Notes: generated by a model not told the origin, from the letters alone. DNA of 64,000 nucleotides from Leptobacterium sp964389205 (GCA_964389205.1 CAYMDH010000012.1:1-64000); one strand, 5' to 3'; positions 36,014 through 44,516 are shown, counted from the first letter of the stretch. Program-made: numbers and translations.

Positions 36014-36961
36014 ATGAAAAAACTAATACTCAAAAGCGGATTATATGCAATCCTATTACTTCTTATGTTAGAAGTATGGGTACGTGTTTTACATTTAAGT
36101 AAAGATAATCCTATACGTATTATAGATGAACAAAAGGTTGAAAAATGGATGCCTAATCAAAATGGGCATGCAGTCACAGGAAATAGACGACAAAATTTTT
36201 CTGAATTTAAGATTAATGAATCAGGATTTAACTCTTATAGAGAATTTCAACCCACAAAAGAGAAAGTGGAAATAGCATTAGTAGGTGATTCATTTATTGA
36301 AGGTTTTCATCAACATTATTACAATTCAATAGGAAAAAAAATAGAAAATAAATTACCGGGAATTGAAGTTTACGAATATGGATATGCAGGCTATGATATG
36401 GCAGACCAACTCCACCTCATAAACGTATACCAAGATAAATTTAAGTTGATAGATCATGTGATTTTAGGGATTAAATTTTCAAATGACTTGACTAGAGATG
36501 AATATAAAGTTATTCAATCTAGAATGAAACTGGAATCTCCTTTATTTAGAGCATTACGTCAAATTAAATTATTAGTTTATGTACAAAATATAGGAGCTTT
36601 AGACCCGTTAAAAAAGTTATTGTCAAAAATCACTTCTGGTAGCTCTAAAAAGAAAGAAAAGAAGTTAAAAACAGCAGGTCAAATTAGAGAAGAAGAACAA
36701 GTGTTTATTGAAAATTTCGAGAGCTTAATTAAGCTATATGATTATGATAAAGAACGTTATACATTCTTATTAGATTCAAAAAACACAAGTACTACGTTCT
36801 TAAAATACTTAGAAACTCATGAGTACTCATATATAGATTTTGCTCCAAGGTTTGAAAAAGAGAAACGACCTAAAACGTTAATATATGATAAACATTGGAA
36901 TAATTATGGAAGAAGTTTAATTGCAGAAGTAATAGCAAATTATATCAAACAAAAAGAATAA
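36014..36961 (+). CDS. SGNH-hydrolase-like protein paired with MBOAT copy 2
   Basis: The 315-residue protein has an N-terminal membrane segment (about 8-22), the SGNH motif GDSFIEGF (Gly91-Asp92-Ser93) and the late YDKHWNNYG with Asp292 and His294. A basic stretch (KKKEKKLKTA, about 216-225) is odd for a periplasmic loop. It is a diverged paralogue of the gene at 33614. The gene ends 30 bp before the CAAC repeat tract. Confidence 0.72.
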   Translation: MKKLILKSGLYAILLLLMLEVWVRVLHLSKDNPIRIIDEQKVEKWMPNQNGHAVTGNRRQNFSEFKINESGFNSYREFQPTKEKVEIALVGDSFIEGFHQHYYNSIGKKIENKLPGIEVYEYGYAGYDMADQLHLINVYQDKFKLIDHVILGIKFSNDLTRDEYKVIQSRMKLESPLFRALRQIKLLVYVQNIGALDPLKKLLSKITSGSSKKKEKKLKTAGQIREEEQVFIENFESLIKLYDYDKERYTFLLDSKNTSTTFLKYLETHEYSYIDFAPRFEKEKRPKTLIYDKHWNNYGRSLIAEVIANYIKQKE

Positions 36962-36992
36962 TTCTTTATTGATAAACGTTTCTTTATAAATA

Positions 36993-37023
36993 CAACCAAC
37001 CAACCAACCAACCAACCAACCAA
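36993..37023 (+). repeat. Tetranucleotide (CAAC)n tract ending on a start codon
   Basis: Seven perfect CAAC units plus CAA run from 36993 and end with the A of the ATG at 37023. An in-frame TAA at 36987 and the absence of ATG/GTG/TTG with an open frame upstream mean the tract is untranslated. Gain or loss of units would therefore change 5' leader spacing rather than reading frame. Such short repeats mutate by slippage and often mark phase-variable genes. Confidence 0.9.
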
Positions 37024-38264
37024 TGCGAGTCAATTTATCTACTTCTAAAATTTTCAAAGAAACTTGGTTAAAACATTTTAATAATGATCGCCCTGCATTA
37101 ACATTTGACTTCATTAATGGAACTTCATTTATAAAAGACAAACGTATCCCTCTTTATAGAAATTATGGCAGCACGCTGATAACAAATAATTTTTATGAAG
37201 AAGGAACTGCCATTGAAAAGGATTCTAAAAATAAGGCCTTTATCATATATAATGTTCCTTCTTATTACAATGTGTCTAGCACGACACTAGGTAATGGTGC
37301 TGTTAAAATAAAAAGAGTAAAAGAATACCAAGGATATTTAACCGATTTTTCAGAGCATAGCGATATAGATTCTTTTTTGAAAGACCAATTAGGAAGTAAA
37401 AATTTAGGAAACATAAGAAGAAGAGGAAAAAGATTAGAAACTTGTTTTGATATTTCTTATAAGTGGTTTTATGGAGCTATAACAAAAGAAGAATACGATT
37501 TCATATTTGATAAATTCAAAGGGTTATTGAAGAAGAAATTTAAAAGTAAAGGAGAGTATTATCATAATACTACTCCAAAAATGTGGAATTTTTATTATGA
37601 TCATGTATATGAAATGATTCTAAAAAAAGAAGCTTCTTTATTTGTTATTTCTAATAATAAAGAACCAATTTCTATATATTTAAGTTATCATTTTGAAGAT
37701 ATTGCTACAGGGTTAATACCTGTGTTTGATTTAGATTATGCAAAATATGGTGTAGGATCACTCATGATTATTAAATTATTTGAATTACTTTTTAATGAAG
37801 GCTTCAAGAAGTATGATTTTTTTAAAGGAGATTATGGATATAAAAAGAATTGGTGTAATCAAACATACACATTTGAACATCATATACTTTATGATTCCAA
37901 ATCGATCATTAGTAGTAGCTTAGCATTTTTAATAACTAATGTATATACTTTCAAGCAATATTTAAGAAGCAAAGGAATCAATGAATATTATCATAAAATT
38001 AGATTTTATCTAAATAATAAATCTAAAAATGATACTCCTAATACATTAAAAACTATAGATATTAGTGATGAACAAATCATAATTGAGGATTATAATATCA
38101 TACCCGATTTAAATGAAAACTATGAATTTCTAAGAAAAAGTATTTATGATTTTATTTATGGGACTAAAGATTTTATAAAAGATGTCAAAATTTATGAATC
38201 TAAAATAGATAAAGACGAATTTATAGTTATTGGAGAAAGAAAAAAAATAAGAATATCTATGTAA
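37023..38264 (+). CDS. FemAB/BioF2-like GNAT acyltransferase, repeat-led
   Basis: The 413-residue soluble protein resembles the BioF2-like GNAT acyltransferases found in polysaccharide loci. The N-terminal half is poorly conserved; the C-terminal GNAT half (about 150-350) shows SLFVISNNKEPISIYLSY, a short acetyl-CoA-like loop region (YGVGSLMIIKLFELL) and the characteristic YDFFKGDYGYKKNW (about 272-285). It may attach an acyl or aminoacyl group to an amino sugar or uronate. Expression may depend on the CAAC tract next to its ATG. A broken paralogue follows. Confidence 0.72.
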   Translation: MRVNLSTSKIFKETWLKHFNNDRPALTFDFINGTSFIKDKRIPLYRNYGSTLITNNFYEEGTAIEKDSKNKAFIIYNVPSYYNVSSTTLGNGAVKIKRVKEYQGYLTDFSEHSDIDSFLKDQLGSKNLGNIRRRGKRLETCFDISYKWFYGAITKEEYDFIFDKFKGLLKKKFKSKGEYYHNTTPKMWNFYYDHVYEMILKKEASLFVISNNKEPISIYLSYHFEDIATGLIPVFDLDYAKYGVGSLMIIKLFELLFNEGFKKYDFFKGDYGYKKNWCNQTYTFEHHILYDSKSIISSSLAFLITNVYTFKQYLRSKGINEYYHKIRFYLNNKSKNDTPNTLKTIDISDEQIIIEDYNIIPDLNENYEFLRKSIYDFIYGTKDFIKDVKIYESKIDKDEFIVIGERKKIRISM

Positions 38265-38265
38265 T

Positions 38266-38333
38266 GTTTTTACAAAAAAACTGTCCAATAATTAATACTA
38301 AATATAATATAAATGGGATGAGTTTGTAAAAAC
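38266..38333. repeat. 11-bp perfect inverted repeat between the paralogues
   Basis: GTTTTTACAAA at 38266-38276 is repeated in reverse at 38323-38333, with 46 bp between the arms. The left arm starts 2 bp after a stop codon and the right arm ends 26 bp before the pseudogene ATG. Function is unknown; it could be a long-loop RNA hairpin or a recombination or excision remnant. Confidence 0.55.
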
Positions 38334-39477
38334 GATTACCAATTAAGCATTTTTAGTAAATGAAAAACAATCCTTTTACTTCAGAATTATATACCGCTAC
38401 TTGGTTAAAATATGCAAATAAAAAAATATTAAAGATTAAAGGGGTAAAAGGAATTTCTTTTGCTAAATCTTCATTTCCCTATGTCTATTATAATATAGGT
38501 AAAAACCTAACGAAAGGAATTTCATATACATTAGATAAAAATCATAAATCTATTAAACTAGGAAATAAAGTTTTATTAGTGCATGATGTTCCAAACTATT
38601 TTAAAACAGATCTAAACCAACCTAAAAATGGGGTTAAAATTCATAAAGTAAAGCAGTATGAAGGTTTTTTTGCAAATCTGAAAGAACACACTTCTGTCGA
38701 ATCTTATATTAAAACAAAATTTAGTTCTAAAAGTCAATATAAATATAGACGAAATATAAAACGACTTGAAAGTTGTTTTAACATTGAATACAAAGCACAC
38801 TATGGAGCAATAGAAAAAAGTCATTATAACTTTATTTTTGATGCGTTTACTAAATTATTAAAGAAGTGATATTCTGAAAAAGAAGAAGAATATGACCAGC
38901 TCAAGCACTGGGATTTTTATAAAGAATTATTTATAATATGATTCTAAGTAAAAAAGCATCTCTCTTTGTGATTTATGAAGGAGGAGTGCCTATTAGTGTT
39001 ATGTTTAACTTTCATTCTGATACTGTAGTTTTTGATGCAATTCCGGTGTTTGATACAGATTTTTCTAAATTTACTTTAGGGTATATTACAATTATCAAAG
39101 TTTTGGAATGGTGCATTCAATCTGAAGTAGAGATCTTTGATTTTTCTAAGGGATATTATGAGTATAAAGAACGATGGGGAACTACAAAATATAACTTTGA
39201 CTATCATATTATATATAATCCAAAATCTATTATTTCCAATACACTAGGTTTTGTATTAAAAAAGTTTTTTGTATTCAAACAATTTCTAAGAGAAAAAGAA
39301 TTTAACATATTATATCAGAGAATCGTATATACATTAAAAGGGGGTAAAAAGAATTATCAAAAAAGAATACCTATTATTTCTAAAAAAGAAAAATGTATAG
39401 AAGCTATTGACGTTTTAGGAATTGATGAGATAACACCTAACTATCCGTCATTTATGCGAAAATCTTTAATTGACTTT

Positions 39478-39485
39478 TTATTTGA
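39478..39485 (+). repeat. Left target-site duplication of the IS
   Basis: TTATTTGA occurs directly outside the left end of the element and again at 40445-40452. Eight-bp duplications are typical of IS1595-family elements. Confidence 0.85.
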
Positions 39486-40444
39486 TAGAGGTCAGTAGTT
39501 AAACACCTATCTTTAGGATCAATAAATATGTTGAAATATGAACATTTTCAAGGGTCAAAATCTTCTAGAGTTCTCTAATCGGTTCAGATCAAACCTAGAT
39601 TGCAAGGAATATTTAGCAGAAATAAAGTCAAAAACAGCCTATAAATGCACTCGTTGTAATCATACTGCTTATCAATCCCTAAAGGATTTTGGTAGAAAAT
39701 GTAATATTTGTAGCCATATTGAATCTGCAACAGCTGGTACGCTATTCCATAAGGTCAAATTTGGTGTTCGCAAAGCTTTTTTCATTTGTTTTGAGATGTC
39801 GACTACCACCAAGAGTCTATCTGCTAGTTACATGGCAGTACGCTATGGGATTACTGAAACTACAGCTCGACTTTTTATGCATAAAGTAAGAGAAGCTATG
39901 TCTTCTAATGGTAATCACCCCATGGATGGAGATGTTCATGTAGATGAATTTGTAATTGTAGGAAAAGATCAAGGCAAGACTGGTAGAAGTTATAATAGTA
40001 GTAAAAAGAAAGCAGCCACAGCTGTTCAGCTCACAAAAGATGGTAAAGTCAAGCGTATGTATGCCATGCGAATAGATGACTTTTCAGCAGAATCGCTTCA
40101 ATATATTTTTGTAAACCACATCAGTAGAGAAGCAAAAGTGACCACTGATAAATGGATAGGATATAGACCCATTTCAAAAGTATACGATATTACACAAATC
40201 GAAAGTGATAAGGGGCTAAATTTTAAAGCACTTCATACAATGATACATCAAGTTAAATCATGGATAAGAACCACTTATTCATGGGTAAGTGATGGAAATC
40301 TGAACCGCTATTTTAATGAATTCTGTTATAGAATCAATAGATCGCAAAGTAAGAATACAATTTTTGATAATCTCATATGTAGAATGGTTGAAGCCAATAA
40401 CATAAATCAAGCAAAATTAATAGGTAACTAAATGCTGACCTCTA
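39486..40444 (+). mobile_element. IS1595-family (ISXO2-like) insertion sequence, 959 bp
   Basis: The element has imperfect terminal inverted repeats: the first 10 bp (TAGAGGTCAG) are identical at both ends and 20 of 25 bp match (39486-39510 versus 40420-40444). A perfect 8-bp duplication flanks it. It holds one transposase gene of 297 codons that is intact. Insertion split the 3' part of a degraded acyltransferase gene in the same orientation. Intact ends, duplication and ORF suggest a recent insertion. Confidence 0.9.
39538..40431 (+). CDS. IS1595-family transposase
   Basis: The 297-residue transposase has an N-terminal zinc ribbon (Cys37, Cys40, Cys55, Cys58), a helical region (70-125) and an ISXO2-like catalytic domain with Asp136 in HVDEF, Asp204 in TTDKW and a likely third acidic residue Glu261 in NRYFNEFCYR. 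The lysine-rich QGKTGRSYNSSKKKAA after the first Asp fits the family. Its stop codon lies within the right inverted repeat. No truncation is seen, so it is probably active. Confidence 0.93.
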   Translation: MNIFKGQNLLEFSNRFRSNLDCKEYLAEIKSKTAYKCTRCNHTAYQSLKDFGRKCNICSHIESATAGTLFHKVKFGVRKAFFICFEMSTTTKSLSASYMAVRYGITETTARLFMHKVREAMSSNGNHPMDGDVHVDEFVIVGKDQGKTGRSYNSSKKKAATAVQLTKDGKVKRMYAMRIDDFSAESLQYIFVNHISREAKVTTDKWIGYRPISKVYDITQIESDKGLNFKALHTMIHQVKSWIRTTYSWVSDGNLNRYFNEFCYRINRSQSKNTIFDNLICRMVEANNINQAKLIGN

Positions 40445-40452
40445 TTATTTGA
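40445..40452 (+). repeat. Right target-site duplication of the IS
   Basis: TTATTTGA lies directly outside the right inverted repeat and matches 39478-39485 base for base. Deleting one copy and the IS rejoins the interrupted reading frame. Confidence 0.85.
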
Positions 40453-40566
40453 ATCTAAAAATCATATTGATGAAATTAAAGCATTTAAGTTACCTACAGA
40501 AGATAAAGACAAATATGCTATAGTGGGTAGAGAAACCTGTTATGAAATTACTTTAGAAGAAACATC

Positions 40567-41583
40567 TTAAAGCCTGTACAATGGGAAAAAATTTGTATCT
40601 ATTTCTTGCGCTTTTTTATCTTTAATCAAATCATTATAAACTTCGAAATTTAAAATATATTTCCAAACTTTAAAAGGCTTGAAATTTTTAGAAAAAGAGG
40701 ATTTAAAAGAGAATAAAGAATCGTTTTGACCACCCAATCCTCCACCTAGATTTAATACAGTATATTTTTCTTCAGAAGCTTTGACTCTCATTTCATCAAT
40801 TAATAATTTGGCAGGAGTTAAATCTAAATAATCGTTTTTGGCACCAGAAAGATGGTATTGCACAATGTCATTTGTTTTGATAAACATAGCACCAGCTATT
40901 ATTTTCTTTGTTTCATTGTGTTCAATTACAAGAACTTCACTTTTGAAATCCTGACTTTCCATGAGTTTAGAGAAATACTCAAAATCAAAATAATACGATT
41001 TTGTTGCATTTACACGATCCATATTTTCATAATAGATATCAATATATTCTTTTATTTCTTCTTTGTTTGCAGCTTGTCTCACTGTACAAAACCTACGAGA
41101 CTTGTTAACATGAGTTTTTGTTCTTCTAGAATACTTACTTCTTTGTATATCAATAGGTTCTGTTAAGTCTATTGATACTACCTCTCCACTGAAAGGTTTT
41201 TCTCCTAAACCTTCTAAAACAGTCTCTTGATGTTTTATAAAAGGATTCAGCCTAGAAAATAACGTAATAATTTTTTGTTCACTCAAAAACGTACTCAATG
41301 CTGTTATAAAATTGGTGTTATCGAAATTTTTATCAATATTTTTTGAAACAGGACCAGCATATCCATAGACAGATGTAGCATCGTAATACTGTGTGTCAAA
41401 AACGTTTCTTATTAGAAGAGGTAATGCTATGCATACATAGTTTTCTTGATATAATATAAGTATTGGCTTTTCGCCTTTTTGTCTTGAGAATAAATGATAA
41501 TCATAGGTATGATAAAAATCATAATTTTTAATATCTTCTAAAACGAGTTTCCACTCATCTTTGTGTTCAATAATTTTAATCAT
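40567..41583 (-). CDS. FemAB/BioF2-like GNAT acyltransferase
   Basis: The 338-residue protein has the double-GNAT layout of FemAB-like enzymes. The first half has FYHTYDYHLFSRQKGEKPILI and YGYAGPVS, shared with its neighbour at 41606. The second half has YYFDFEYFSKL, IAGAMFIKTNDIVQYHLSGAKNDYL and LNLGGGLGGQNDSLFSFKSSFS. FemAB relatives transfer amino acids or acyl groups; here the acceptor is probably a sugar of the repeat unit. It is the last gene of the long leftward operon, 22 bp after its paralogue. Confidence 0.8.
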   Translation of the reverse strand: MIKIIEHKDEWKLVLEDIKNYDFYHTYDYHLFSRQKGEKPILILYQENYVCIALPLLIRNVFDTQYYDATSVYGYAGPVSKNIDKNFDNTNFITALSTFLSEQKIITLFSRLNPFIKHQETVLEGLGEKPFSGEVVSIDLTEPIDIQRSKYSRRTKTHVNKSRRFCTVRQAANKEEIKEYIDIYYENMDRVNATKSYYFDFEYFSKLMESQDFKSEVLVIEHNETKKIIAGAMFIKTNDIVQYHLSGAKNDYLDLTPAKLLIDEMRVKASEEKYTVLNLGGGLGGQNDSLFSFKSSFSKNFKPFKVWKYILNFEVYNDLIKDKKAQEIDTNFFPLYRL

Positions 41584-41605
41584 TGTTTAAATTTTGTATA
41601 TAATG

Positions 41606-42676
41606 TTATTTTCGATATTGAGGGAAAAACTTTTCATTTGTTTCATCTCCAACAACATCAACCCCAACCCCAACAATTTGAATCTCTCTAATCAAGCTTT
41701 CATATATTTCAGGATTTAAAACTTTTCTACCAGTATAAAAAATAACATCATCATCGTACTGAAAGAATGCTTTTTTATATTTATAAAGACCATCTCCATC
41801 TATTCGGCCTCCACCCAAAACATAATGTTTAATTTTTTGTTTTTGAGCCCATTTGATAACTTCTATTTTTAAAAAATCGTTGGGGCGAGAGCTAAAATAT
41901 TCAGAAAGTGTACCTCCTAAAAAAGAATAAATAATTTCTTTTGAAAGAATCATTAATTCTGTAGAAACAGGAATATTATCCTTATAAACAACAGCAATTG
42001 CACAATTTTTATAATTGATGCTTATAAAGTTTTTAAAGAAGTCTAATGAATAGAAATAATGTTTGGTAGCATTATTTCTATTCATTGTATTTGTATAAAT
42101 GGCGTAAAACAACGCAATAAGCTTTTCATCAATTTCAGAACCGTAAAAAATTTTTATTTCTAATTCATCATTAGTGGCTCTTCTATAATTATTACGAACC
42201 TTAGGTTTAAAATTACTCCATTGAGTTTCCCCATCTATAATCTTACCTTTTACATTTGTTAATGTGTGAATTAATTCTCCAGTATATTCTTTATAATTTT
42301 CATTAAGACTGAATCTTATAAATTCTGTGATAACATTATTTTTTCTATACCAGTTATCTACACTATTCCAAAATTGTTTTAAAAATAGATTAGTTATAGT
42401 TTCTTTGAAAAAAACAGGACCACTATATCCATAAGGAGAACTCACATCAAAATAAGGAGTTAATTTCCCATTGATATAAATATTTCTTAGATAGAAGGGC
42501 ATGATTATTTTAAGAACATCATTCTCACTGTACGAAAAATAAAAAAGCTTTTCTTTATTATCTTTAGAGTTTTTAACAATTATTTTGTTAAATGGATCAT
42601 CGCATAAAGCTGCGATAGATTTTTTCAAAACAATTAAATCTTCCTTATTTTCTATTTCATTAACAGACAATTCCAT
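41606..42676 (-). CDS. FemAB/BioF2-like GNAT acyltransferase
   Basis: The 356-residue protein is a paralogue of its downstream neighbour. Shared features are SSPYGYSGPVFF, NNYRRATNDELEIKIF, the Asn-Ala-Thr-Lys stretch NRNNATKHYFYSLDFF and the C-terminal YVLGGGRIDGDGLYKYKKAFFQ. Two adjacent copies suggest two different acceptors or a heteromer. The substrate is unknown. It starts 22 bp after the sugar transferase gene at 42699. Confidence 0.8.
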   Translation of the reverse strand: MELSVNEIENKEDLIVLKKSIAALCDDPFNKIIVKNSKDNKEKLFYFSYSENDVLKIIMPFYLRNIYINGKLTPYFDVSSPYGYSGPVFFKETITNLFLKQFWNSVDNWYRKNNVITEFIRFSLNENYKEYTGELIHTLTNVKGKIIDGETQWSNFKPKVRNNYRRATNDELEIKIFYGSEIDEKLIALFYAIYTNTMNRNNATKHYFYSLDFFKNFISINYKNCAIAVVYKDNIPVSTELMILSKEIIYSFLGGTLSEYFSSRPNDFLKIEVIKWAQKQKIKHYVLGGGRIDGDGLYKYKKAFFQYDDDVIFYTGRKVLNPEIYESLIREIQIVGVGVDVVGDETNEKFFPQYRK

Positions 42677-42698
42677 AGCTCAAACTTAATATTAATGA

Positions 42699-43307
42699 TT
42701 AATTTTCACTACCAGTAAAATCTGGCATATTTAAATTTTCACTACTATTTACATCTTCTCGTTTAATAACTTTTTTTACTGTTAGCATTAAAATTTTAAA
42801 ATCTAGTTTAAAAGATTGATTTTCAACATACCAAACATCATATTCGAATTTTTGATCCCAACTTATGGTATTTCTTCCATTTACTTGTGCCCATCCGGTA
42901 ATGCCGGGTTTAGAATGATGTCTTTTCTTTTGAAAATCATTATACAATGGTATATATTTCATTAAAAGGGGTCTAGGACCTATTAAACTCATGTCTCCCT
43001 TAATAACATTTATAAGTTGTGGAATTTCATCTAAAGAATATTTTCTAATAAAAGCTCCTAACTTAGTAATACGTTTATCAAATGGCAATAACTCACCTGT
43101 AGCATCCTTTTTGTCATTCATAGTTTTGAATTTCATTATTTTAAAGGGTTTTTCATGCCAACCTGGTCGTTCTTGAAAGAAAAAAGGCTTTCCATTATTA
43201 CTAAAAAACAGAATGATAGCAACAATTATAAAGATAGGAAAAAGAACAATCATGCCCATTAAAGCCAATAATAAATCTAAAACACGTTTTATGAATTTCT
43301 TGTACAT
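42699..43307 (-). CDS. Initiating sugar transferase (PglC-like monotopic phosphoglycosyltransferase) 1
   Basis: The 202-residue enzyme moves a sugar 1-phosphate from a UDP-sugar to undecaprenyl phosphate and starts repeat-unit assembly. It has the single re-entrant N-terminal helix (about 12-34), the basic KFKTMND stretch (about 58-64), the active-site region YSLDEIPQLINVIKGDMSLIGPRPLL and RHHSKPGITGWAQVNGRN. It is the short PglC type without WcaJ-style extra helices. A close paralogue lies two genes upstream, with a formyltransferase between. Confidence 0.92.
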   Translation of the reverse strand: MYKKFIKRVLDLLLALMGMIVLFPIFIIVAIILFFSNNGKPFFFQERPGWHEKPFKIMKFKTMNDKKDATGELLPFDKRITKLGAFIRKYSLDEIPQLINVIKGDMSLIGPRPLLMKYIPLYNDFQKKRHHSKPGITGWAQVNGRNTISWDQKFEYDVWYVENQSFKLDFKILMLTVKKVIKREDVNSSENLNMPDFTGSEN

Positions 43308-43318
43308 AATTTTTTAGT

Positions 43319-43924
43319 TTAACTATCTATAAAATGTTGTTTATAAATTAGTTTCATACTGTCTATAGTTGCTTTTTTTCCTTTTTCGATAAATTTTGGA
43401 TAGAGTGTTTCAAAAGTATCTTCATCTTCAAAGACAATGGCTTCTTGACATAGAATAATGCCCTCATCTATTTTATCGTCAATTATATGTGTAGTAACTC
43501 CAGAAATTTTTACTCCATAATCTAATGCATCTTGTATGGCCGTTTTAGTTGCTAAAAAACTAGGAAAAAGAGATGGGTGGATATTAATAATTTTATTAGA
43601 AAATGCTTTTAGCATTTCATCTTTAATAATGTATTTAAAACCTAACATAAATATATAGTCAATACTCCTTTTTTTTAATTGATCGCATAATTCTTTTTGA
43701 AATAAATGTTGAGAATCAAACCTATTCCTTTTTAATTGTAATGTTTCAATACCGCTTTTCTCTGCAAGATCTGCTGCTCCAGAAGGCTTATTTTCATAAA
43801 CAAGTAATGATATATCAGACTCTTCCATTTTCCCTTCGTTAAAGGCTTCAATTGCTTTGACAGCACTATTACCCCAACCAGTAGTTAGAATAGCCCATTT
43901 AAGCTTTTGTTTTCCTATAATCAT
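43319..43924 (-). CDS. PurN-like sugar N-formyltransferase
   Basis: The 201-residue protein has the formyltransferase fold. The catalytic set is intact: Asn114 and His116 in NIHPSLFPS and Asp153 in DDKIDEGII. The N-terminal loop TTGWGNSAVKAIEAF replaces the PurN SGxGSNLQ phosphate loop, which argues against the purine substrate. In a polysaccharide locus the likely job is N-formylation of an amino sugar with 10-formyl-tetrahydrofolate. No sugar aminotransferase is in the window, so the acceptor's source is open. It overlaps the upstream sugar transferase by 26 bp. Confidence 0.78.
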   Translation of the reverse strand: MIIGKQKLKWAILTTGWGNSAVKAIEAFNEGKMEESDISLLVYENKPSGAADLAEKSGIETLQLKRNRFDSQHLFQKELCDQLKKRSIDYIFMLGFKYIIKDEMLKAFSNKIINIHPSLFPSFLATKTAIQDALDYGVKISGVTTHIIDDKIDEGIILCQEAIVFEDEDTFETLYPKFIEKGKKATIDSMKLIYKQHFIDS

Positions 43925-44516
43925 CTAAATCTTGTATTGCTGTATTTGGATCAAGAACAAGGTCTTTTGATAAAAGTACGTTCTTAATTGTTTTTAATAT
44001 AATCTTACTATCTAGTATAAACGAAATTTTTGAAACATATTTTACATCTTTTGCTAATCGGTCATCCCAATTTAATAGATTTCTTCCAGAAACTTGGGCC
44101 AATCCTGTAATACCAGGTCGTACAGAGTGTCTAATTCTTTCTTTTTCTGTATAGTATGGTAAATAACGAATTAGTAAAGGTCTTGGGCCAATTAAACTCA
44201 TATCTCCTTTTAGAATATTTATGAATTGTGGCAATTCATCTAATGAGGTTTTACGAATGATCTTTCCTATAGAAGTTAAACGATCTGTATCTGAAAGTAA
44301 AACTCCATTTTCATCTTTCTTGTCATTCATTGTTTTAAACTTCACAATATTGAATATAGCTTCTTTTCTCCCAGGTCTGGCTTGAAAGAAAAATGGGTTA
44401 CCATTATTTGCTATTGATAATAATATTGCTACTATAATTATAAGTGGCGATAAAAAAATTAAACAAAATAGCGCAAAAGTAAAATCAAAACATCTCTTTA
44501 TGATAAATTGATACAT
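43899..44516 (-). CDS. Initiating sugar transferase (PglC-like) 2
   Basis: The 205-residue enzyme is a paralogue of the one at 42699, with the N-terminal helix (about 12-34), ARPGRKEAIFNIVKFKTMND, TSLDELPQFINILKGDMSLIGPRPLL and RHSVRPGITGLAQVSGRN. Two initiating enzymes in one operon could start two repeat units or accept two sugars. The gene overlaps the formyltransferase reading frame by 26 bp, so the pair is probably translated together. Confidence 0.92.
   Translation of the reverse strand: MYQFIIKRCFDFTFALFCLIFLSPLIIIVAILLSIANNGNPFFFQARPGRKEAIFNIVKFKTMNDKKDENGVLLSDTDRLTSIGKIIRKTSLDELPQFINILKGDMSLIGPRPLLIRYLPYYTEKERIRHSVRPGITGLAQVSGRNLLNWDDRLAKDVKYVSKISFILDSKIILKTIKNVLLSKDLVLDPNTAIQDLDDYRKTKA

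Larger units (their letters stand above)
38360..40570 (+). pseudogene. Broken FemAB/BioF2-like acyltransferase (nonsense, frameshift, IS insertion)
   Basis: Three pieces together match the gene at 37023. Piece one (38360-38869) covers residues 1-169 and ends at TGA (38867). The frame continues past it as YSEKEEEYDQLKHWDFYKELF, aligning with KSKGEYYHNTTPKMWNFYYDHVY in the intact copy. A frameshift near 38920-38937 leads to piece two (from about 38938), which aligns from MILSKKASLFVIYEGG onward and includes FDFSKGYYEYKERW. The IS is inserted after codons for IDFLFE. Removing it restores the C-terminus (SKNHIDEIKAF... to TAA at 40568-40570). The ancestral stop shares TTAA with the convergent gene at 40567. 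Confidence 0.88.

Noticed and set aside
36993..37023. CRISPR-like repeat
   Set aside because: The units are 4 bp, tandem and without spacers; it is a simple sequence repeat.
36917..37141. Minus-strand ORF across the CAAC tract (reads as WLVGWLVG)
   Set aside because: It overlaps two well-supported plus-strand genes and its repeat peptide is only the antisense of the CAAC units.
38938..39498. A separate 186-codon acyltransferase gene
   Set aside because: It aligns with the C-terminal half of the gene at 37023, begins at an internal Met after a frameshift and ends inside the IS, so it is part of the pseudogene.
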